A DNA stretch of 64,000 nt from positions 112,090,916 to 112,154,915 of the forward strand of contig BSWB01000001.1 of the NCBI GenBank assembly GCA_033239125.1, read 5' to 3'. The notes under the pieces were generated by a model. It saw only the letters and a program-made list of their open reading frames with translations, had not been told where the DNA came from and did not search any database. Positions 54,597 to 64,000 of this stretch are shown here, piece by piece. This stretch comes from Fagopyrum homotropicum (Eukaryota > Streptophyta > Magnoliopsida > Caryophyllales > Polygonaceae). Position 1 is the stretch's first letter. The number at the start of each line of letters is the position of its first letter. The position numbers and the translations under genes are program-made.

Positions 54597-57500
54597 TCAC
54601 TCAAGGTGAAGTGGGGCAATCATGCCCACCGGAGCTCCCGGGATATACTTCTTCAACCGATGCCCATTCACCTTAAAATCTCCACAATGCTCCCCTCCTA
54701 TCTCAACCGCTCCATGGGGAAAGATTTTCTTCACCACATAAGGACCCGTCCATCTTGACTTAAGCTTTCCGGGGAAGAGCCGCAGCCTTGAGTTGAAGAG
54801 AAGGACAAGGTCGCCTTCACTCAACTCTTTCGGGATGAGACGCTTGTCATGCCAACGTTTGGTCCTCTCCTTGTAGATCAGGGCATTTTCATAGGCATCC
54901 AACCGGATCTCCTCAAGAGCGTTCATGTCTACCAATCTCTTCTCTCCGGCCTCCTTGAGGTCAAAATTCAACCACCTTATGGCCCAATATGCTCTATGCT
55001 CCATCTCTACCGGAAGGTGGCAAAACTTGCCATAGACTAGCTTGTAGGGAGTGGTGCCAATCGGTGTCTTGAAAGCGGTTCTATATGCCCACAAGGCATC
55101 ATCGAGCTTTATAGCCCAATCCTTTCTCGTCTTAGAAACCGTCTTCTCAAGAATTCCCTTTATCTCTCGGTTGGAGATCTCCACTTGGCCACTAGTTTGG
55201 GGGTGGTAAGGTGTTGCCACCTTATGAGTCACCCCATACTTAGCCAAAAGTGCCCCAAAGTTCCTATTAGTAAAGTGCTTCCCTCCATCACTTATGATCA
55301 CCCTTGGTGTTCCAACCCTAGGGAAGATCACTCGGTTGAAGAACCACACCACAACCTTGGCATCATTTGTGGGAGAGGCGATTGCCTCCACCCATCTCGA
55401 AACATAGTCCACCGCTAATAGGATGTAGAGGTTGCCACATGAAGAGGGGAATGGCCCCATGAAGTCCACACCCCACATATCAAATATCTCCACCTCTTGT
55501 ATGTTGTTCAAGGGCATCTCATTCCTCCTTCAGATGTTGCCCGTCCTTTGGCAAGCATCACAAGCTACCACAAAATTCTACACATCCTTGAACAAACTTG
55601 GCCAAAAGAAACCCGATTGCAACACCTTAGCAAATGTCTTGTGTGAGCTAGCATGGCCTCCACATGGCAAGGAGTGACAATGGCGGATCACACTCTCCAC
55701 CTCTTCCTCCGGTTTGCATCTCCTAAAGACTCCATCCGGCCCTCTCTTGAACAAAAGTGGTTCACTCCAATAGTAATGCCTCACATCCTTGAAGAACTTT
55801 TTCCGCTGGGCATATGACAAACCGGGAGGCACCTCCTTGCACACAAGATAGTTCACAGTGTCGGCATACCATGGCTCATTACCCCTTGACACTTGAAACA
55901 AGCACTCTTCCACCATTTGCAATTGCTCATCCCGGAATGAGTCATCAATAGGGATGTCATCTCTCTCAAGCTCCAATGGTGGGAGTCTACTAAGGTGATC
56001 CGCCACAGAATTTTCGGACCCCTTCTTATCCCGGATTTCCAAATCAAACTCTTGAAGAAGAAGGATCCACCGAATCAAACGAGGCTTGGCATCCTTCTTT
56101 GTGAGGAGATAACGGATCGCAGCATGATCCGTATACACAATGACCTTCGCTCCAATAAGATACGAGCGGAACTTCTCAAATGCATACACAACCGCTAGCA
56201 ACTCCTTCTCGGTGGTAGCATAATTGAGTTGGGCATCATCTAGCGTCTTGCTAGCATAATAAATGGCATGTGTGCGCCCATCTTTCCTTTGCCCCAAAAC
56301 AGACCCAACGGCTACATCACTTGCATGACACATGATCTCAAATGGTAAACTCCAATCCGGAGGTTGCATGATAGGTGCGGAGATCAAAGCATTCTTCAAC
56401 CTACAAAAAGCCTCAAGGCAATCCTTGGAGAAAACAAACTCAACCTCTTTCATTAGTAGGTTAGTAAGAGGCATAGAAATCTTAGAGAAATCCTTAATAA
56501 ATCTCCGGTAAAAACCGGCATGCCCTAGAAAACTCCTTACCCCCTTCACCGAGGTAGGTGGTGGCAACTTCTCCATCGTCTTTATCTTGGCCCTATCAAC
56601 CTCAATACCACGGTTGGACACCAAGTGTCCCAACACAATACCTTCACTTACCATGAAGTGGCATTTTTCCCAATTTAAGACAAGGTTTGTCTCCTCACAT
56701 CTCTTAAGTACCAAAGACAAGTTAGCTAGGCAATCATCAAAAGAAGATCCATAAACGGAAAAATCATCCATAAACACTTCCATGATATTTTCAATATACT
56801 CAAAAAAGATAGCCATCATACACCTTTGAAAGGTGGCGGGTGCATTACACAACCCAAATGGCATTCTCCTATATGCAAAAGTACCCCAAGGACATGTGAA
56901 TGTAGTTTTCTCTTGATCATCGGGGTGAATAAGGATTTGGAAGAATCCACTATAGCCATCTAAGTAGCAAAAGTGAGAATGTTGAGCTAATCTCTCTAGC
57001 ATTTGGTCAATAAAGGGAAGAGGGAAGTGATCTTTCCTAGAGGCCACATTTAGTTTCCTATAGTCAATACACATCCTCCATCCTGTAACCGTCCTAGTTG
57101 GGATTAGTTCATTGTTCTCATTAGTTACTACGGTCATCCCACCCTTCTTAGGAACCACATGCACGGGATGAACCCACTTACTATCCGAAATTGGGAAAAT
57201 GATTCCCGCATCTAGTAATTTAAGGATCTATTTCTTGACTACTTCTTTCATGATAGGGTTTAGTCTTCTTTGAGATTCAATTGAAGGCTTATGATTATCT
57301 TCCATTAAAATCTTATGCATGCACAAAGAAGGTTTAATGCCAACTAAATCATCAATGGTATAGCCAATAGCCTTCCTATGCAATCGCAACTCATGCAACA
57401 ATCTAGCAAGTTCAACATCATTCAAGCATGCATTCACAATTACCGGATATGTAGAATTCTCACCAAGAAAAGCATACTTCAAATAAGAGGGGAGGGGTTT

Positions 57501-58460
57501 GAGTTCAAGTTTAGGAGGACCTTTATCGAGTGGAGACGCTCCATATAATGTTGGTTGAGATGAATCCAAAGCCATGGAAGTATGCTTTCGGAGCATTCCA
57601 GAGAGTTCCACGGGTCTTTCCACGGGCGTGGTTCTTGATCCCTGGCCGTGGTTCCTACAGGAATTCAGCACACTCTCGTGGACTTCAAATTCAGCTCTTC
57701 TCTCCTTTTCTAATGCTTCCAAAGCCTTGATTTTTTCATTGCAAGCCTCCTCAACACCTTCCTCCATCAAACTTAAGCTAAGAACCTTCTCCAAGGGGTC
57801 CTTGATCAAGATCGAGCTCACAACTTCTCTAGACTCCTCTTGCTCGACTATGTTGAATACATCCTCATCAAGGGCTGGCCCCTTCATCATTGTGGATAGC
57901 TTGAACTTGATATTCTCTTCTCCAATGTTGAAGGAGAGAATTCCATTTTTACAATCCACCAAGCATCCGGATGTAGCTAGGAAAGGTCTCCCTAAGATGA
58001 TGGGAACCGGATAATCCACCGGGATGTCCAAGACAACAAAATCAATCGGCACATAGAACTTCCCTAGTTGCACCGGTATGTCCTCCAAGATTCCAACCGG
58101 GTGAGTGATCGAACGGTCCGCCATGTAAAGGGTCATCTTGACCGGCCTTGGCTCTCCTAGCCCAACCTTGTTGCAAAGTGCAAGCGGTATGATGCTTACA
58201 CTTGCTCCAAGATCACAAAGAGCTTCATACTTCACTTCTTCCACTCCAATTGGCACACAAAAAGATCCGGGATCTCTTAGCTTAGGAGGCATCTCCTCCT
58301 TCATCGTTTGGATCAATTCCAAGGATCTCTTTGTCATTCTTACCTCCCCATACTCCTCCAACTTCCTTTTGTTGGAGAGTATTTCCTTCAAGAATTTGCC
58401 ATAGGCCGGCATGCCTAGATTAACATCCATGAACGGAATGTTAATATGTAATTTAGACAT
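54597..58460 (-). pseudogene. pol: C1 pol: protease, RT, RNase H and integrase
   Basis: A single frame continuous with gag. Protease DLGASVSIIPLALC; RT WRMCIDYRKLNVASRKDHF, MPFGLCNAPATFQ, VFMDDFSVYG; RNase H MCHASDVAVGSVLG; integrase HCHSLPCGGHASSHKT … CDACQRTG, WGVDFMGPFP, ISDGGKHF, NREIKGILE, SRWTGPYVV. Three nonsense codons interrupt it: TAG 57228-57230 at the RT entry, TAG 55578-55580 and TGA 55530-55532 in the integrase zinc finger. The first RNase H Asp is replaced by His (codon at 56325-56327; other copies read MCDASD), so RNase H would be inactive even without the stops. The linker near 57600-57670 contains CCACGG/CCGTGG motifs as in the LTR. Confidence 0.92.
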
Positions 58461-60140
58461 AGGTTCAAGGAATTTACCGAAGTGTTTGTCCAAACGAGCT
58501 CTTGCTCGTGATTGTGGGAACGGTAGTGGTGGCTTGTATGGAGGCGGTGCCACATATGTTGGCTCATCTTCCTTGCTCTTGCCTCCATCTTCTTGCAAGG
58601 TCTCTTCCTCAACTACTACTTGCTTCCACTTGTCACTTCCCTTAGGTAAGGGATACTTCATACTCAACCAACTCCTTGTTGTGATGGCCAACACTTGGCC
58701 TCTTGGGTTGTCTTCGGTTCTTTCGGGAAGCTTTCCCGGATCTCTATGAGCTTCACCCGCCTTTTGGAACACTTGAGCTTCCAACACCTTTTGAGCTTTA
58801 GAAATGGAAGTCACCGTGCTCTCAAGACCACTCAACCTTCCTAGCAATTGCTCAAACATCATCTCGGTTTTATCCTTTGGAGGTTGAGTGAATCCGGGTG
58901 GAGGTTCTTCTGAAGCCTTTTGTGGTGGAGTTGCGCTTGTAGAAGCGGGAGGGTTCAAGGCTCCATCCGGGTTAGAATAGGAAAACCCGGGATGGTTGTG
59001 GTTAGGCCGGTAATTGTTGAATTGCCGGCTGTTGTTGAAGTTCCTTGGGCCTTGATAGTTGTTGTAGTTGCCCCTTCCCATGTAGTTCACATCTTCCTCC
59101 TTGGAAGACAAGTTTGCTTGCACTTGCACTTGAGGGCTTGCTTGACTCTTCAAAGTTGTAGCACACAACTCCCTCAAAGACTTAAGCTCATTGTTGATTG
59201 CATCAAGCTTGAAGTTGCTCATGGTGACTTCACTCACCTCATATCCTCCCGCTTTCCTCCCATCACTCTTCCTATGGCATTATTTTTCAATCACCAAAGC
59301 TTGTTTCTCTACAAATTCCCAAGCTTCATCCACATTCTTTTTCATGAAAGTCCCACCGGAAAGAGATTGAAGCTTGAATTGGCTATCTTCATCAAGTCCT
59401 TTGAAGTAGATCTCCAATAGCTCAATTTTCGGTATACCATGGTGTGGACAATCGAGGAGAAGATCTTTGAACCTCTCCCAAGACTTGAATAAACTCTCTC
59501 TATCCTTCATCACAAAGGCATTGATCTTCCCTCTTAACTCGGTAGTCTTGGAAGGTGGGAAGAACTTAGTCAAAAACTCGGTTGTCATCTCCTCCCAAGT
59601 ACTCACTCGCCCTTGTGGAATAGATTGATACCAAGCCAAGGCTTTATCCTTAAGTGAAAAGGAGAAAGCCCTAAGCTTATGGTTGTTGCTCTCCAATCTA
59701 GGTGGTCTAAGAGTCTCCATCAAGATCTCATAATTCATCAAGTGTTGATGAGGAGACTCCCCTTCCATCCCTCCAAATTGATTATGCCGGATCATTTGTA
59801 GAACTTGAGGGCGGAGCTCGTAATCATGGGCTGCGGGATATCCTAAGTTCACACCTGGACGGTGTGCTCTTTGTGCCGGATCCATACGTTGCCCTAACGT
59901 TTGTGGCTCTTCAATAGCAATAGGCACAACCCGAATATTGACTGCCGACTACGGTTATGGTGGAGGTTGTTGACGATTAAGCTCTCTTTGCACAAGAGCT
60001 TGCCTAATCTCTTCAATCTCCCTCCTAGTTGCCTCTTGCCTCTCATTGGCAAGTCTCCTTTCATTCTCCAAGAGCTCATCTCTTAATATAATTTGCTCTA
60101 AAGCCTCATCCAACTAAGCTTGGAGATCTCTTCCGGCCAT
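58461..60140 (-). pseudogene. gag: C1 gag
   Basis: The ATG at 60140 (MAGRDLQA) aligns with the MAQQD segment of family B gag; the earlier MRR start is lost. The order is an acidic coiled-coil-like segment (ERRLANERQEATRREIEEI), capsid (AHDYELRPQVLQMIRHNQF, LKDKALAWYQSIPQG, TEFLTKFFPPSKT), then an Asn/Gly/Arg-rich tail (GRGNYNNYQGPRNFNNSRQ) in place of a zinc knuckle. Nonsense codons: TAG 60114, TAG 59949, TAA 59955 and TAA 59280. All lie in the same frame with no indel. Confidence 0.88.
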
Positions 60141-60351
60141 CTCTTTTCCTTTTCTAATGCTCTTGGATCTAGATCTAAGGGTTTTCTCCGGTTCGGGATC
60201 GAATTGAGCTAAATCCTTGCCACGAGATCTTCACATACACCTAAAGATAGAGATGTCCTGAAAATCAAAGACACAAACCAAAAGAGATCAAAAGCAACAA
60301 GAAAGACCTACACTATAAACAATCACAAACAATGACTCAATCTTAACCTAG

Positions 60352-60369
60352 TCCCCGGAAACGGCGCCA
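60352..60369 (-). other. Primer binding site, tRNA-Asp(GUC) (C1)
   Basis: In sense TGGCGCCGTTTCCGGGGA, one mismatch (T for G at base 11) to the tRNA-Asp 3' end, 6 bases from the 5' LTR. Confidence 0.92.
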
Positions 60370-60375
60370 AAAACT

Positions 60376-62193
60376 TGTTACGCTAAGAACGTGTTACGCA
60401 AAAAGCCTTAAATTTATAACTCGTTATATTTCTCCTAACTCCTAGCAAACCCGCAGTGTACGGGACGTTTTGTAGTAAGGATAGTATTCCGAGGTCGAAC
60501 ACAAAGACTGAGGTGAGATTGAATCGATTAATGACTAATGATAGTGAAGATCTAGGCTAAGAAAAGAGAAAGGAATAAAGAAATGAAAATCTCAATGTTT
60601 TTGGTTTGGGTTTTAGGTGATCAATCAAAGATCACAAATCATGCGAAATAAACAATCAACTAAGCTAACACCACAAGTAAACAAGCAAATACGAAATATG
60701 TAATCAAAGGGAGAAAAGCGATTCTACGGGTCGGAAATTCCGGTTATGGCATAGGACTCAAGCTATCTAATCATTCCTTGGATCAATTATAGCATGTTGG
60801 GAGTGAGCGTTTCTAGATTGGGATCAATCACCGGGTAGGTCTCATGGTCCACTAGTCCGTTCCTAAGGTCTCATCACCGGGTAAGTCTTAAAGAGCCTAA
60901 GGATAGGAATTCTACACAAACCGGATGGTATTCTAGGGATCTAGCCTCTCCTTACCGGGTAAGTCTTGAAGGGCAAGTCCTAAACACCTATCCTAGCACA
61001 CTTAGTCCAATAGCGGCTTGTGAGGCTCACTACTACCTAGAGTTTGTCATCTTCGGTATCTAAGAGCAAGAATCACCGGGTAGGTCTCTTCTAACACTTA
61101 GTTGCGAACACTAGGTCACCCTAGGATAGATTTAACTCAACAAACACTAGGATTTCAACAATCTAACAACCTAACACTTGGATTTATCATTACAAGCAAA
61201 TTCATCAAAATCACGGGGTGTTCATCAAGGTCCACGGCCGTGGTTTGTCTAGAACAAACCGTGGATTCTAACAGTGACTAGGTTCAATCAACGAATCATC
61301 CAAGCATACATTAAGTCTATTCTATCATAGTCCAAGCCATAACCATCATTTCCTTACCCTAGAATCGCATCTATTTAGCCAACAACATACATCATCACAA
61401 TCGAAATCATCAAGCATAAAATCATGGCATCCATTTGCAAGAAAATGAAGAGAAAGAGATGAACAAGTAGAACAAGGAAAACCAAGCTGAATATGAGATT
61501 TAGAAAGACTCACAATCCTTCAAAAGAAGGTTCAATCGATTCTTATAACCCTAGAAAACGATTCCGATAATCTTCACTCTAAAATCTATCAAAGACTAAT
61601 AATGGTGTGTTCTTCTCTTCTTCTCCAATGGAACCTTTCTTCTCCAATGGTCTCCAATCCAATGCTTCAATGAGAGAATCTTTATTGTTGAGAGTATGAG
61701 AGAGAATGGAGTGATGGGAGATGGTCCTTTCAGCCTTGCAGGGCCACCTATTTATCCTACAAACTTGTTAGAGTCGGCCATGAAGATCGTGGCACATCTG
61801 TCACAACCGTCTGGCAAAAACCACGGCCCATTTCCACGGGCATGGTTCTTCTAGTGACCGTGGTTCTGGTGTTCCTGCACTATATGGATCATTAAGCCAT
61901 TATTTGGTGCATGGCATGCAACAACAAGGTCCCATGAGTCCTCCTTAGCCCCTAGCTTGCATCCCAATGAGTCCGAAGGTGTGTCATCTCGAGGAACGAT
62001 CCTCGAATGTATCGATTAAGCTCCTAAATCTCCCAAAATATTTACAAAGCATGCAAAGGTCCGTGTAGACATCTATCTCGACAAAATACATGAATTGAGT
62101 GCAAACGTCGTGAACTAGTGCTAAACCATGCATGAATAAGCGGAAAAACTATCTAAATGAGTGCCTAAACCTAAGTCATAAATCGTGTTATCA
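60376..62193 (-). repeat. 5' LTR of C1 (family C)
   Basis: 1818 bp, nearly identical to 51096-52919. TATA-like word at 61748-61756. The CCACGGCCGTGG palindrome is at 61232-61243. Followed by the GTCTT duplication at 62194-62198. Confidence 0.95.
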
Positions 62194-62738
62194 GTCTTCC
62201 TTGCTGTCGCAGACATTGCCGGAGGTGGGACAGTGGAGGGGGGTGAAAGGGTTGAGTGTATGTGGTGGAGATTGTTTGCGTTTGCAAAAAGGGGTGGCGC
62301 TACTGGGTTGCCGGAGGTGGCGCAGGGGAGCGACAAGGTGGTGGTGAGATTTTCCGGAGGACGCAAGGGCGTGGGGGGTGAGGCGGCTAGGTTACGATGA
62401 GTGAATGGAGAGGGAGTGTAGAAGGTGGTAGATGTAGGTTATTTTTGAGAAGTGTATTTTTTTTCTTTCCTTAACTGTACCGCAGGGGCGGTGTGTATCG
62501 CCGTGGGGGCGGTGACAAGAGAGAGAGGGTACGCAACCTCAACGCCGGGGGCGGGGCTGAGGGTGCGTGTCAAGGATGGCCGCCGCAGGGGCGTAAGGTT
62601 GGCACCGCGTGGGCGGTGACCTACGTGAGCAGACGCAGGCCCAGCACCGGGGGTGGCGCTGGCCAGGGGTGTCGCCGCAGGGGCGGGTTTTAGAGCCACA
62701 GGGGCGGTTTTCTTGACAGAAGCTCCTCTTCTTATTCC
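62194..62738 (-). other. A3 leader before ORF2, 5' part (resumed after C1)
   Basis: No gene is seen. It has the same GC-motif-rich composition as A1 18986-19724, here in reverse (CCGCAGGGGCG). The first five bases, GTCTT, are the C1 duplication. Confidence 0.7.
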
Positions 62739-62792
62739 TTCGGGTTGCCTCCCGAATTAACGCCTTTGTTTTACGTCGTTGGCTCGACGTAA
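62739..62792 (-). promoter_or_regulatory. Tandem post-pol hairpins (A3)
   Basis: In sense: TTACGTCG-AGCCAA-CGACGTAA (62771-62792), then TTCGGG-AGGCAA-CCCGAA (62739-62756). These are the longest stems of the set. They are kept although pol itself has been deleted. Confidence 0.75.
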
Positions 62793-62803
62793 GGACTCTT
62801 CCT

Positions 62804-64000
62804 CTATGTTTGAATATCTTCCTGCATGCCTTTTCGGTTTATAACAGTTTGCGACGGTAATCCTCTGGAGGCCCTAGTTTCAATTCTTGTAATGGCTTCC
62901 GCCATTTGACTAACCTGCTTCTCAAGGTTCTTGATGCTTGATTATGTTGTTTGGACATGAATAGCAAAGTGTTTAGTCAAAACCAGCAACATATCTTCAG
63001 TTGAGTGATACTTACCTTGGCGGGGCTGTTGTTGTTGGTTTTGTTGTTCTCTCCAACGAAAATTTTGTTGGTCACGCCAATTTGGCATGAAATTTTGTGC
63101 ATAGGGATCGTTCCTAGGTCTTTGCTGCTGTAGTTGCCCATAACCCATTGCGTTTACTTCAGGATCGTCATCTTGAACTTGTAGACACATGTCCGTTGGA
63201 TGATACGGGTCAGCACAAACTCCACAAGCTTTGAGTTGTTGCGGTGTTCCCATAAGTGTTAGCCTCTTCACCATTTCCTTCAATTCCGCCAGCTCGGTGG
63301 AAATATCGCTCTTCCCGGAATTCACAGTATGAACTCCTTTCTTAGACGGGGTCCTTCCAAAGTTCCGAGTTCCTTCCGCTAGCTCCTGTATCTTTTCCAA
63401 CGCAAGGTCAAGAGTAGAGTTAAGAATATTACCTCCGCAAGCCGCATCGACGATCCTCCTTTCATTCTCTAGCAAGCCATTGTACAAGTACAAGACTAGA
63501 TCTTGAGTTGAATATCCATGGAATGGACAGCTGGATCGGAGGCGTGCAAACCTTTCGATGTACTCGTAGAGAGTTTCGGTTGCCTCTTGCTCGATGTTGC
63601 TTATAGCATTCTTCAAGCTATTGGCCTTTTTAGCTGGAAAGTATTTATCCAAGAACGCTTTGTGAAGGTTCTCCCAAGTGTCAATACTCCCGGATTGAAG
63701 GTGGTAATACCAATCATCCGCCGAATCTTTGAGTGTGAAGCCGAATGCCCTCATCTTGATCTGTTCTTCGGTAATGTTGGCCGGCTTCATGCTCATACAT
63801 ACAATATGGAACCTCCCAAGGTGCTTGATGGGGTCTTCACCACTTAGCCCATGGAAGGATGGAAGCAAGTGAATAAGGCCCGACTTGAGCTCAAAGTTGA
63901 CTCCTTGCCCTAGTGCCGGTATAGCGACCGCCAGAGGGTTTTGAGCCAAGGTGGGTTGCGTTAGTTGACGAAGAGTACGGTCAGCCATCTCTTGTTGTAG
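62804..64000 (-). pseudogene. gag: A3 gag with CCHC zinc knuckle, cut by the window edge, pol deleted
   Basis: The frame is open from the edge (LQQEMADRTLRQ) for about 350 codons: capsid (GVNFELKSGLIHLLPSF, SADDWYYHLQSGS, SCPFHGYSTQDLVLYL), then a complete zinc knuckle CGVCADPYHPTDMC (C-x2-C-x4-H-x4-C) and a Gln/Arg-rich tail. A TAA at 62942-62944 stands where A1 has GAA. Read past it, the frame goes on to about 45 more codons (SIKNLEKQVSQMAEAI) and ends at TAG 62804-62806, 12 bases before the first post-pol hairpin. The start codon is outside the window. Confidence 0.88.

Larger units (their letters stand above)
51096..62193 (-). mobile_element. Element C1: Athila-type retrotransposon, pol complete, no ORF2
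   Basis: C1 is complete from LTR to LTR on the minus strand, with GTCTT at 51091-51095 and 62194-62198. The LTRs are 1824 bp (3', left) and 1818 bp (5', right) and nearly identical. It has a PBS, gag, PR, RT, RNase H and IN in one frame with several nonsense codons. Between IN and the PPT there is only about 1.6 kb of noncoding sequence; no ORF2 remains. Confidence 0.96.
47479..64000 (-). mobile_element. Element A3: pol-less Athila derivative, runs off the window
   Basis: On the minus strand: 3' LTR (47479-48903), PPT, ORF2 (49549-50883), leader, post-pol hairpins (62739-62792), gag (62804 to the edge). Protease, RT, RNase H and integrase are absent: the gag tail passes straight into the post-pol hairpins. 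C1 is inserted in the leader. The 5 bases on the left flank are GTTTG; the matching copy and the 5' LTR should lie beyond position 64000. Confidence 0.88.

Overview
The window is plant nuclear DNA made, as far as I can see, entirely of nested Ty3/gypsy LTR retrotransposons of the Athila type. I found no host gene, tRNA, rRNA or prokaryotic feature. The evidence for Athila is an 18-nt primer binding site matching the 3' end of plant tRNA-Asp(GUC), the Gag and Pol sequence (DLGAS protease, FMDD reverse transcriptase, integrase with GPY module), LTRs of 1.4-1.8 kb, and an extra ORF ('ORF2') between pol and the 3' LTR that resembles the ATHILA ORF-1 family. An angiosperm, probably a eudicot, is likely; the species cannot be read from the sequence.

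Four LTR families occur. Family A (LTR TGATAGGTG...GGTCA) is present as A1 (72-23253, +), A2 (23254 to at least 47478, +, truncated by neighbours) and A3 (47479 to beyond the window, -). Family B (sense LTR TGATAGCATG...GCGAACA) is present as B1 (4476-16291, -), B2 (32702-44158, +) and a solo LTR (23557-25339). Family C is C1 (51096-62193, -). Family D is a solo LTR (32644-45763, split by B2). Target-site duplications prove the nesting: B1 in the RT of A1 (ACTAT), solo B in the 5' LTR of A2 (GCCCC), solo D in the pol-ORF2 leader of A2 (ATCAC), B2 in solo D (CAAAG), C1 in the ORF2 leader of A3 (GTCTT). A3 lies in the 3' region of A2; its second flank is outside.

Each full element reads LTR - PBS - gag - PR - RT - RNase H - IN - two small hairpins - leader - ORF2 - hairpin plus purine motif - noncoding block - hairpin plus PPT - LTR. 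All copies are broken by nonsense codons or frameshifts. Several are also internally deleted in complementary ways: B1 has lost integrase in frame, B2 has lost RT and RNase H in frame, A3 has lost all of pol, and C1 has no ORF2.

The most interesting structure is outside the genes. (1) Each family carries its own dispersed GC-rich micro-palindrome (A: CCGCCCCTGCGG; B: CACCTCGGTCGAGGTG; C and D: CCACGGCCGTGG), repeated in LTRs, leaders and hypervariable coding linkers. (2) Hairpins with conserved loops and compensatory stem changes sit beside the PPT, after ORF2, and directly after the pol stop in families A, B and C. I do not know of a description of these, but could not search the literature.
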